Positions 15,688 to 24,406 of a stretch of DNA of 64,000 nt are shown in pieces. The DNA lies in assembly GCA_944327295.1 (NCBI GenBank), contig CALVHF010000001.1, positions 1-64,000 of the forward strand, in the 5' to 3' direction. Position numbers and translations under genes: made by a program. Numbering within the stretch: the first letter of the stretch is position 1; each line of letters opens with the position of its first letter. Under the pieces are notes generated by a model. It saw only the letters and a list, made by a program, of their open reading frames with translations, ran no database searches and had not been told where the DNA came from. This stretch comes from an uncultured Desulfovibrio sp. (GTDB lineage Bacteria; Desulfobacterota; Desulfovibrionia; Desulfovibrionales; Desulfovibrionaceae).

Positions 15688-18018
15688 TCAGGGCATGCGT
15701 CGTATGCTCAGCTGTCGGCGGGCGCTGCGTCCCCTGTCGTCCACGACCCGCACCATGTGATCACCGGGCAGTTCCTGCACAAGGATGGTCTGGCCGGGCG
15801 TGCTTGTGCCTGCGTAGTCCGCGTCCACAAACCAGTAGAGCTGCGTGGCCTCGGCGTCCGCATGGGCAAGCAGGGGAATGGTGCAGTCTGCCCGTGTTCC
15901 CTGCACATGATAGATCATGCCTTCCTTGGGCAGGATGATGCGCGGCGCCTGCTGCGTCTCGGGTTTCTGGCGGGCACACAGGGGACCAAAGTCCGGAGGA
16001 GCGGGCTTGCTGATGCCTGCGCGCAGGAAGAGCTGGCGCAGCTCGCTTGGCCAGAACTCCACCACGCGCAGCTCGCCTGGCTCCGGATCTTCCGGGCAGG
16101 AGCGCAGGCCCGTGCGGGGATTGAGGCGGACCCTGCGCAGGATGCCGCTGTCCTTCACGGGCGAGACGCCGGGAATGAACCAGGTGGACGCCTGAGCCTC
16201 CGGCGCCGGACACAGGGAAAGATCCACATCGCCCGTGGCAGCGCAGACCTGTATCTGCTTCACCCTGCAGTCCGTGGCAGGCAGAGCCAGCAGATCCTGC
16301 ATGGGGCGTGCGGCAGCAATGGAGCGGCTGAGTTCCCTGAAGAGCGGCAGGGCTGAGCGTGCACCCACAAGAAGGGGATTGGAGGTGTTGTCGCAGTTGC
16401 CAAGCCACACAATGAGCACATAGGGGCCAAAGAAGCCGCAGGTCCAGGCATCGCGCAAACCGTTGGAGGTGCCGGTCTTGAAGTACAGGGGAAGCAGGGC
16501 ACCGTTGCGGCTGCGCAACGTTGTGCCCTTGTCCTCGCCCAGCAGCATGGCCCTGGTCACGAAGGCGGCCTCTGCCGTGAGAAGACGTTCTCCGGCCGGC
16601 TCCGGGTTCCTTTCGCGGAAGAGCTTCAGGGGTTTCCAGATGCCGTCGTCGCAGAGCATGGCGTACAGGGCCGCAAGCTCCCTGGCGCTGACTTCGGCGC
16701 CGCCCAGCACAAGGCTCAGGCCATAGTGTTCCTCGGAAAAGTCAAAGCGCACATGAGCCCTCTGCAAAAAGCCGTAGAGCCCGGGAGATCTAAGAGCTTG
16801 CGCAAGGGCAATGGCCGGCACATTGCGGGACAGGCGCAGGGCCGCATCGGCCGGGAGCGGTCCCTGAAAGGTGCCGTCAAAGTTTTCCGGCTCATAGCCT
16901 GCAAAGTTGCGGGGCAGATCCGTCAGCAGCGTCCCCGGATGAATCAGGCCCTGCTCCAGGGCCAGGGCATAGATGAAGGGCTTGAGTGTGGATCCTGGCG
17001 AGCGGCGTATGCTGGTGGCATCAATCTGCCCCTGTATGTCCCCGGACAAAAAGTCGGCCGATCCTGCCAGAGCATGCACTTCCCTGTCCGGCCAGTGGAC
17101 AAGCAGGGCGGCAGCATTGCGCAGACCATAGCCCGCGCAGCGTCGTGTGAAGGATCGCAGACCTTCTTCCAGCAGGGATTGCAGCAGGGGATCGATGGTT
17201 GAGTGCACATCCGTCTCCAGCCCCTTCATGAGCATGAGTTCGCTGCTCGCATGCGGAGCCCTGAAGGGCAGGTCTCTTTGGCTGTAGATGCGCAGGGCGT
17301 CTGGTTGCACAAGGATGGGCGAGGCCGCCTGTCCCGTGCGTGCATAGTCCCTTTGCAGACGGGCCGCAGCCTGCAGGAAGGGCACATTGTCCGGGGCGGG
17401 CGTGCGCAGTACCGGATTCTGGGGAACGGGAATGAGGCTCAACAGCTCGGAAGTGGTGAGCTGGGCGGCCCTTTTGTGAAAGTACACGCGGGCTGCGGCC
17501 TCAAGGCCTTCCACATTGCCCCCGTAGGGAGCAAGGCAGAAGTAGGCCTGCAGGATTGAAGCCTTGTCGTGATGCCATTCTAGGCGCAGGGCCCAGAGCA
17601 TCTGGCGGATCTTGTCCGTGAAGGAGCCTGTGCGCAGACCCATCCTGAGACGCACGACCTGCATGGTCAGCGTGGATCCGCCCATCCTGCGGCCGCCGGC
17701 AAGCATGGAGGCGCAGGCGCGCACAAGGGAGAAGACGTTGACACCGGGATGGGACCAGAAAAAGCGGTCTTCGTAGTGGAGCACGGCCTCTATGGCGGCT
17801 TCGGGCAGATCCTGCAGACGAAGGGTGAGTCTGTAGCGCCCGTCTTCGGCAAGCCCCATGCGCATGAGCCCGCCATCCCTGTCCCAGATGCAGCGTGAGA
17901 AGGAAACGCCCTCCAGCGGCGCCGGGCAGGGACGACTCACCCACCAGAGGAGAAGCAGGGCACAGGCACACAGACACAGGGCTGCGCCGTACAGGACAGA
18001 GCGTATTTGGGCGGACAT
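15688..18018 (-). CDS. pbpC: Penicillin-binding protein 1C
   Basis: Bifunctional peptidoglycan synthase, 776 aa, inner membrane with periplasmic domains. One N-terminal membrane helix (about 8-28). A glycosyltransferase family 51 domain follows with EDRFFWSHPGV (about 83) and GGSTLTMQVVR. The transpeptidase domain has SPGSTLKPF (active Ser about 341) and KTGTS (about 512). A C-terminal PBP1C-specific beta domain follows, including a PKEGMIY element. It lies 97 bp downstream of the alpha-2-macroglobulin gene, the classical pairing of these two genes. Confidence 0.95.
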   Translation of the reverse strand: MSAQIRSVLYGAALCLCACALLLLWWVSRPCPAPLEGVSFSRCIWDRDGGLMRMGLAEDGRYRLTLRLQDLPEAAIEAVLHYEDRFFWSHPGVNVFSLVRACASMLAGGRRMGGSTLTMQVVRLRMGLRTGSFTDKIRQMLWALRLEWHHDKASILQAYFCLAPYGGNVEGLEAAARVYFHKRAAQLTTSELLSLIPVPQNPVLRTPAPDNVPFLQAAARLQRDYARTGQAASPILVQPDALRIYSQRDLPFRAPHASSELMLMKGLETDVHSTIDPLLQSLLEEGLRSFTRRCAGYGLRNAAALLVHWPDREVHALAGSADFLSGDIQGQIDATSIRRSPGSTLKPFIYALALEQGLIHPGTLLTDLPRNFAGYEPENFDGTFQGPLPADAALRLSRNVPAIALAQALRSPGLYGFLQRAHVRFDFSEEHYGLSLVLGGAEVSARELAALYAMLCDDGIWKPLKLFRERNPEPAGERLLTAEAAFVTRAMLLGEDKGTTLRSRNGALLPLYFKTGTSNGLRDAWTCGFFGPYVLIVWLGNCDNTSNPLLVGARSALPLFRELSRSIAAARPMQDLLALPATDCRVKQIQVCAATGDVDLSLCPAPEAQASTWFIPGVSPVKDSGILRRVRLNPRTGLRSCPEDPEPGELRVVEFWPSELRQLFLRAGISKPAPPDFGPLCARQKPETQQAPRIILPKEGMIYHVQGTRADCTIPLLAHADAEATQLYWFVDADYAGTSTPGQTILVQELPGDHMVRVVDDRGRSARRQLSIRRMP

Positions 18019-18114
18019 GGATGTTTTGCAGCCCCCTGAAGCAGGAACACTTCCAGGCCAGGGGTGCGTCCCCGGGCCTGGGCTTGGGCCATCGAAAACC
18101 AGTGTGCGGCGTGC

Positions 18115-21100
18115 CTACCTTTCCGTGCGTGCCGGTTCTTCAGTGTGCGCCTGCCGTCCGGTCACGGTCAGGGTCGTGCCGTGCAGGTTCGCATGGATGC
18201 CGGGATCGTACATGGCTTCGGCATGCAGGGCCGGAATCCGGAAGGTTCCGGCTGTTACGGCCCGAACCCTATAGGTCACAAGCTGCAGATCCGTGGTAGG
18301 CGCCACGAAGAAGAACATCCTGTCCTCATGGCGTTCCCTGTGCTGGACGAGATTGCCCTGCCAGGCCCCGCTATCCTCGTTCAGAAGGGGTTCCAGACCG
18401 CCGGGCAAAAGATCAACGAGGGCCACGTTTTCCAGAGGCCTGTCCGCCCTGATGCCCAGCTCCACGGTGAGCTCATCGCCTTCCCGCACCCTGGTGACGG
18501 CCCGGCCTTTTGAGTCGAGATAGCGGCGGGTCACTTCCAGCTGGCTGGCACTGTCTTTTGCCTGTGTGCGGTCATAGCCCTTGCTGTGCACATGCCAGTA
18601 CAGTCCTTCCGTGTCTTCGCCGCGCACTTCGAAGCGCAGGCAGCCCGGTGCACTGAGCTCTTCCAGAAGGGGCAGGGAGAGCAGTTCGGCGTCACCTGCA
18701 AAGCCTGGGGCATACTGGGTGCAGCGCAGGGCAAGAGGGCTTGCCTTCTCGGGCAGGTTCAGATCCGTGGTCAGGGCACGGGAGGTGAGTGCCATGGCCG
18801 TGGTGCTGGGATTGCCGTGCAAGGCTTCTTCCAGTGCCCGTCTGCGTGCGGACTTGAGAGAGGCCAGGGTGCCCTTGTCCAGCATGCGCTGCCAGTGGGG
18901 CTGCGCCAGTATGGTGGCATGCAGGGCTTGGGCACAAGATCCGTTGAAGAGGCTGTTGGCCGCAGCTTTGGCCGGCTCGAGATCCGGGGGCAGCAGCCCG
19001 AGGGCCGTGTCACTGAGGCGCAGCATGGCATAGCAGTCGGCAAGCAGCGAGGCTGCGACATCGTCGTGCCAGGCATGTCCATGGCTTTCCAGCCAGGCAT
19101 GCAGACGCTCCACGTCCTGGGTGACCACGCTGCCTGCCCGCAGCAGCACCCAGCAGGCATAGGCCTTGATGCGGGCATCCTCCATGTTCACAGGATCCCG
19201 CCAGATCACAGACTGCAGGCGGTGCAGGATCTGGTCGCGCAAATCTGCAGGAACCCCGTGTCCCCGCTCGGTCAGGGACACAAGGAAGTCTGCACCGAGA
19301 GTCGTGACAAAGTCATTGCTCTCGCCGCCTGGCCAGAGCGCAAGGCCCGTGGGCGTGAGCGTGCTGCGCATGGTGGCCACGGCCCTGGCAATGCCAGCCT
19401 CGCCAAGCTCGCTGCGCTTCGCCGCATCAATTCCTGTCGAGGCAAAGAGCACATTCGCGGCCTTTGGGGCGTGCAGGACGGCCAGCCAGGGGAAGGCCTT
19501 GCTTATCTGCTGTTCCGTGCAGCCATAAGGATAGTCCTGCAGCTTGGCTGCCAGGGAGCGGAAGGCAGCCACGGGCGCGCTTGTTACCGTGAGCCTTGTT
19601 TCGGCCTCGAAGGGATAGAGGCTGCGATTCACCGTGATGCTGCCGGTTTCCCGGCCAAGGGGACCCGACTGCGAGCTGCTTGCGCAGACGGAGAGAGGGC
19701 GTATGGAGAGACTCTGCTGCCTCTGGGCAACAGATTTGCCGGCATCCTCGTCCCGTGGCTGGACAAGCCGGGCCAGGAAGTGCACGACTGCACTGCCGGG
19801 TCTGTCGCTGACGGCAAGGGTGAAGGGGACCACGGCCTCGGCATTTTCATCCAGGGTCAGGGTCTGCAGGAAGGAGGAGGACTCTGTTGCTGTCCCGGTC
19901 TCGGGATCGGTGAGAACAAAGCGCAACCCGGGATCGGCCTGAAGGCTCAGGCTGACAGGCACGGTCTTGCCGCTGCCTGCAACGGTGTTGGCCACGCTGA
20001 CGGCACCGTGGACAACGTCTCCTGGCGAGACAGTCAGGGGCAGATGGGGCCGTATGAGCAGGGTACCGCGTACGGTGCATGTGGCTTCGGCCGAGCCTGC
20101 GGTGAGGAAATCGCCCCGTGATGAAGAGGACCCGACGGCCATGAGACGGATGCGGCCGGACAGATAGGCGGGGATGGGAATGTCGACGACGGTTCCCTCG
20201 GGGCCCACGGACACAAGTCCGTTCCAGTAGGCAAAGGGCGGTTCGTTGCGGCGCCGGAAGGGATTGAGGAAGCGTCCACCCGGACTGGCCATGTCGCCGC
20301 CGAAGGCCGGCAGGCGGTTCTTGAGCCTGGCATAGTCGGGCATGAGCAGGTCAAAGGCCTGACGGGTGACCACATCCAGAGCCCTGTTGCTCATGAGATC
20401 CTGCAGGGGGTTGGGCGAGGAGAAGCCGGTCAGCGAGAGAACGCCCTCGTCAACGGCAAAGAGCAGGGCTCTGCCGGGCTTGCGGGCCCTGAGGTTGACC
20501 CTCAGGAACTTGCCGGGCAGGACGGTTTCGGGCACCTCCATGCTCAGGCCCATGTCGCGGCGCCTGAAGCCGCAGTTGAAGGGGATGCTCGCATAGGCAT
20601 GGGGCTTGATATAGATGGCTTCGGAATTGGAGGTTCTGGAAAAGAGCACGCTGACATAGCCCTGGCCCTCGAAGGACTGGGGAATGCGTATGCGCTGTTC
20701 GGTTTCTCCGGCCTCGGCCCGAAACCAGGAGCTGGCCACCACATTTTCCCGCTCTATGGTAATGAGGCCTGTGCCCGAATAGGGGGCATTCATGCGCACG
20801 AGAATGGTGTCGCCAGGCTCGTAGTTCGTTTTGGGCAGGGACAGGCGCAGCTGGGCATCGGCAAGGGGCACGGTGGAGGTGCCGTCTGCCAGCACGACGG
20901 TGCGGCCGGCCACGGTGTAGGGCACGCTGAGCAGGGTCTGCCCGTTGTTCCTGGTCAGGGTCAGCACATAGTCTCCCGGTCTGGCCGTGCTCAGGGGCAG
21001 GAAGAGGCCCTTGCAGTCTATGGTGACGGTCCTGCTGCTGACAGGCGTGGTCAGGGGGGTCGCGTCGTAGCGGAATTCGCCCCTGTCATCGCGCACTAGG

Positions 21101-23898
21101 GCATTGACATAGCGACGGCTGGACACGGTGCAGAGCACATCGTCGAGCCGTGCAGGGGCGAGGGTATTGTCCAGGGCCAGAATGTGCAGGCCAGCCTTGG
21201 CATTTTGCTGCAGATGGCTGAGCGTATTGGCTTCCTGGGCTGGCTTGTAGCCCACCAGGACATCTAGGGGCGAGAAGAGGGCAGAGATCTGCCGCGAGAC
21301 GGCCCGACCGCCCGAAGCCTCGTAGCCCTCAATCTGCAGAGTGCCCCTGTAGGTGCCGGCCATGGTTTCGGCAGGAAGCACAAGGGTGGCCTTCCCCTGC
21401 TCGTCCGTCTGCACGTCGGGCAGGGCAATGGAGCGCTGTTCCCTGATGGTCAGCGTGGGATCATGGAAGGTATAGTCCTTATATTTTGCAAAGTGCAGGG
21501 ATGCCGGGCTTACGTGCAGGCTGGCGCGGATGTCATGGTTGGCTGCGGCCTCGCCGTAGAGCGTGCGCAGGGACACCAGGGCTCTTGCTTGCGTGTCCCT
21601 GTGCCTCGTGCGTATCCAGCCCGCGGGAACCTCGGGTTCAAGACGTGCCGCAAGGGCCAGGGTATCCGGCTGGAATTCTTCCAGGCGTACCGTGGTGGAG
21701 CCAAGGACTGGTCCAGAGTCCGGACCAAGGCGCACCTCCAGTCTGTAGGGGCCCGTGGGGCTGGAAGGATCGGACGTCCAGGAGGTCGAGCAGAGGCTGA
21801 CATCGCCGGTGAGGCGCTGCGTGAACACCGTGCGGCCCAAAGGATCGCGTAAGACCGCCTCCAGGGGCAGATCTGCGGGCAGGGTCTGCCAGTCGAAACG
21901 ACGTACAAGGATGCCAAAGTACAGGGTGTCCCCGGGCATGTAGAGGCCGCGCTGGGAGAAGACCGAGGCCAGAAGGCCGGCCTTTGTGCCGTGGCGGCCC
22001 AGGACGGCAAAGTCGCCGTTGTCCAGAATGCGGGACTTGTCCTTGAGGGAAATCCAGGAAAGATCGGGATCCTTGCTCTGACTCTGGGCAATGAGGGCCA
22101 CGGGTTCCAGTTCCCCCTCAAGGCCCCTTGTGGGCGGCAGATAGGCCTGCCCGGAGGCATTGGTCACATCCTGGGCCAGGGTGGTGCCGTTCTTGGCCAG
22201 AAGCTGCACACTGGCGCCGGACACAGGAGTCCCGCTCAGGAGGCTTTCCACAAAGACATGGCGGCCACCGTCGGCATTTTCCTTGATGGTCAGTCCCATT
22301 TTGGTGAGCAGGAAGAGGCGCTGGGCGTTGACCACGGTCTTGCTGTCCCTGAGACCCTCAAGTTCCAGCAAATACAGACCGCAGCCGCCGTCATGGTCGG
22401 TCATGATGCGGGTGAGATCGAGCACGGGGAAGGAGGCTTCCCCGTCGGGCAGCAGGGCCACGGGCAGGGTGCCCGTCCGCGTCAGGGTCTGGGCATCAAG
22501 GTCCGCTTCCGGCATCCAGGGTTCCAGGGGTTGGGTGGAAAAGCCGTGGCTTGCGGCAAAGAGGGCCAGGAAGGGCGTGCGTATGTGGCGGGCTTTCCAG
22601 CGCAGGCTGTCAATGCCAATGCTGTGCAGCGCTATCTTGAGGCTGCCGGAAAGATTGATGAGGTTACCGGGCAGAAGGAAGGAGAGTTCCGCATCCATCC
22701 TGGGCGCCTGCAGGACCTTGGCCGTATCCTGGGCCAGACGGACACCGCTCATGGAGCGCAGTTCCCGGGAGACCAGGATCAGGACACAGCTGCCGGGCCG
22801 GATGGGCAGACGATAGCGTACAGTCTCCGAGGGATCGCTGCCCGTGAGCAGCTCGGGCACAATCTCCCGGCTGCCTGTCACATCCTCGAGATCCAGGGCA
22901 GGCAGGCGTGTCCAGTCCGTGGGCTTGTCTGCTCCGGGCTGAGCCTTTTCCGGCAGTTCAAAAAGACGCAAATGCCTGCCAAGGAGTGCCGGATCAATGC
23001 GCAGACTGGTTTGCAGTTCAAGCTCGTAGCGGGCATTGAGGGCCTTGTCATGCCCCCTGGTAAGCGTGATGTTCCTGAAGAAGAGCAGATTGCCGCGACC
23101 TGGGACGCCAAAGGCATGGCGTGCGCCCCTGTCTTCTGCCGCAATGGTCCGGCGGCCGTGTTCCTCGCTGTAGGAGGGCAGGCCCGCCACGCTCAGCTGC
23201 ATCCTGCTGTCCTGTTCCGGCAGGCGCTGTATGGCCGCGCTGAGCACGACACTGTCCCTGTCGGTATTCCAGGCATAGCGCACATCGCCAAGGCGCAGGC
23301 CGGAGCCCCGGACAGGCTCCAGACGCAGGACCTGTTCCAGCTCCCCGGCCCTGACAGGCCAGATGAAGCGCAGGGGGATGGAGAGGCCGTGCGACTCGTC
23401 TTCGGAAGGATCGATCCAGATGTTTTCCTTGCCAATCCATACGGCCTGGGGCTGGGTTGTGTAGCGAAGCTTTGTACTTTTGAGCCGAATCCTGGGCGGC
23501 AGGGGGATCTCGCGCACATCCAGTTCATAGCTTGTGGCCGGTTCGAGCGCTGCCTGTGCCCCAGGCGTGAACTGCATGGTCTGCGGGCCAATCCAGCGCC
23601 ATTCTCCGGGCACGTTTGGGGTCATCTTCATATTCTGAACCCTGGCGCCCTGTTCGCCAAGGGGAGGCGTGAGGCATTCCTGCGGCCAGTTGCTCCCATA
23701 GGTCCTGCGGCATTGTTCCTCGTCAATGATGAGCGAGAGGATGATGCCGTCCCTCCAGGAGACGGAATCCGGGGGCACGACCTGCAAAGTGCGGTACGAT
23801 GGGCCCGCATGCGCTTCGTGCAGGGGGAGAAGCATGCCAGGGAAGAGGGCAGAAAGGAGCGCAAGAAGGAAGAAGAGACGAGAGAGGGGACAGGTCAT
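18115..23898 (-). CDS. Bacterial alpha-2-macroglobulin, thioester type
   Basis: Very large exported protein, 1927 aa. The signal peptide (about residues 1-31, ending HEAHA) lacks a lipobox, so it is probably periplasmic and soluble rather than a lipoprotein. The thioester motif YPYGCTEQ (Cys near residue 1458) is intact, followed by a helical thioester domain and receptor-binding-like C-terminal domain. Bait/MG domains fill the N-terminal 1200 residues. Family role: trapping proteases that breach the outer membrane, beside PBP1C which repairs peptidoglycan. GGAG lies 7 bases upstream of ATG 23898; the longer open frame upstream is non-coding. Confidence 0.93.
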   Translation of the reverse strand: MTCPLSRLFFLLALLSALFPGMLLPLHEAHAGPSYRTLQVVPPDSVSWRDGIILSLIIDEEQCRRTYGSNWPQECLTPPLGEQGARVQNMKMTPNVPGEWRWIGPQTMQFTPGAQAALEPATSYELDVREIPLPPRIRLKSTKLRYTTQPQAVWIGKENIWIDPSEDESHGLSIPLRFIWPVRAGELEQVLRLEPVRGSGLRLGDVRYAWNTDRDSVVLSAAIQRLPEQDSRMQLSVAGLPSYSEEHGRRTIAAEDRGARHAFGVPGRGNLLFFRNITLTRGHDKALNARYELELQTSLRIDPALLGRHLRLFELPEKAQPGADKPTDWTRLPALDLEDVTGSREIVPELLTGSDPSETVRYRLPIRPGSCVLILVSRELRSMSGVRLAQDTAKVLQAPRMDAELSFLLPGNLINLSGSLKIALHSIGIDSLRWKARHIRTPFLALFAASHGFSTQPLEPWMPEADLDAQTLTRTGTLPVALLPDGEASFPVLDLTRIMTDHDGGCGLYLLELEGLRDSKTVVNAQRLFLLTKMGLTIKENADGGRHVFVESLLSGTPVSGASVQLLAKNGTTLAQDVTNASGQAYLPPTRGLEGELEPVALIAQSQSKDPDLSWISLKDKSRILDNGDFAVLGRHGTKAGLLASVFSQRGLYMPGDTLYFGILVRRFDWQTLPADLPLEAVLRDPLGRTVFTQRLTGDVSLCSTSWTSDPSSPTGPYRLEVRLGPDSGPVLGSTTVRLEEFQPDTLALAARLEPEVPAGWIRTRHRDTQARALVSLRTLYGEAAANHDIRASLHVSPASLHFAKYKDYTFHDPTLTIREQRSIALPDVQTDEQGKATLVLPAETMAGTYRGTLQIEGYEASGGRAVSRQISALFSPLDVLVGYKPAQEANTLSHLQQNAKAGLHILALDNTLAPARLDDVLCTVSSRRYVNALVRDDRGEFRYDATPLTTPVSSRTVTIDCKGLFLPLSTARPGDYVLTLTRNNGQTLLSVPYTVAGRTVVLADGTSTVPLADAQLRLSLPKTNYEPGDTILVRMNAPYSGTGLITIERENVVASSWFRAEAGETEQRIRIPQSFEGQGYVSVLFSRTSNSEAIYIKPHAYASIPFNCGFRRRDMGLSMEVPETVLPGKFLRVNLRARKPGRALLFAVDEGVLSLTGFSSPNPLQDLMSNRALDVVTRQAFDLLMPDYARLKNRLPAFGGDMASPGGRFLNPFRRRNEPPFAYWNGLVSVGPEGTVVDIPIPAYLSGRIRLMAVGSSSSRGDFLTAGSAEATCTVRGTLLIRPHLPLTVSPGDVVHGAVSVANTVAGSGKTVPVSLSLQADPGLRFVLTDPETGTATESSSFLQTLTLDENAEAVVPFTLAVSDRPGSAVVHFLARLVQPRDEDAGKSVAQRQQSLSIRPLSVCASSSQSGPLGRETGSITVNRSLYPFEAETRLTVTSAPVAAFRSLAAKLQDYPYGCTEQQISKAFPWLAVLHAPKAANVLFASTGIDAAKRSELGEAGIARAVATMRSTLTPTGLALWPGGESNDFVTTLGADFLVSLTERGHGVPADLRDQILHRLQSVIWRDPVNMEDARIKAYACWVLLRAGSVVTQDVERLHAWLESHGHAWHDDVAASLLADCYAMLRLSDTALGLLPPDLEPAKAAANSLFNGSCAQALHATILAQPHWQRMLDKGTLASLKSARRRALEEALHGNPSTTAMALTSRALTTDLNLPEKASPLALRCTQYAPGFAGDAELLSLPLLEELSAPGCLRFEVRGEDTEGLYWHVHSKGYDRTQAKDSASQLEVTRRYLDSKGRAVTRVREGDELTVELGIRADRPLENVALVDLLPGGLEPLLNEDSGAWQGNLVQHRERHEDRMFFFVAPTTDLQLVTYRVRAVTAGTFRIPALHAEAMYDPGIHANLHGTTLTVTGRQAHTEEPARTER

Positions 23899-24406
23899 GG
23901 CTGTTCTCCGCCAGGAACACAGGCTTTTTTCGAGTGAACAGGGACGGGCAGCGTCATCTTTGTGCCGCACGCCGCATGGGCAGCATTCCTCTTTGTGTGC
24001 AAGGCGGGCAAAAAATACATTGTTCTGCAAGCGGTTGCAATGTCGGACATTCAGAGCAGACAGGACAAAATGTTCGTGTTTTTGCCGTTCCGGCCTGTCA
24101 GGGGAGAGCGTGCACGCGGCCGAGGCTGATAAGACCGGGGGCACAATCTGTCTGGAGATGGACAGGAACAACGGCCTGTGTATGGGCAGTTTTCCCGTTC
24201 TCCTGTCCTTATGCGGCAGGGGGTGCTGCCGCATAACTGTGCATACAGCCTCTTTGCAATGCACAGGCCTTGGTGTATGAAGAGGCACTGCATCAGGTCT
24301 CCAATGGAGCACTGTGCCTTCCATGCAGAAAAAGGGCTTTTTGCAGGGCGCATTCTCCTTGAGCTTGTGCACTGCATCCCTGGCGATTTTTCGGAGGTTT
24401 TTGGGC
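23899..24406. other. Divergent promoter region between A2M and MscS-type genes
   Basis: About 508 bp containing no convincing ORF. A perfect 11-bp inverted repeat TTATGCGGCAG / CTGCCGCATAA with a 6-base loop lies at 24209-24236. It has no T-run, so it could be an operator or leader structure rather than a terminator. Promoters of both divergent genes should lie here. Confidence 0.5.

Noticed and set aside
24209..24236. Inverted repeat as terminator for the A2M or MscS gene
   Set aside because: It lies between divergent starts and has no T-run, so termination is unlikely.
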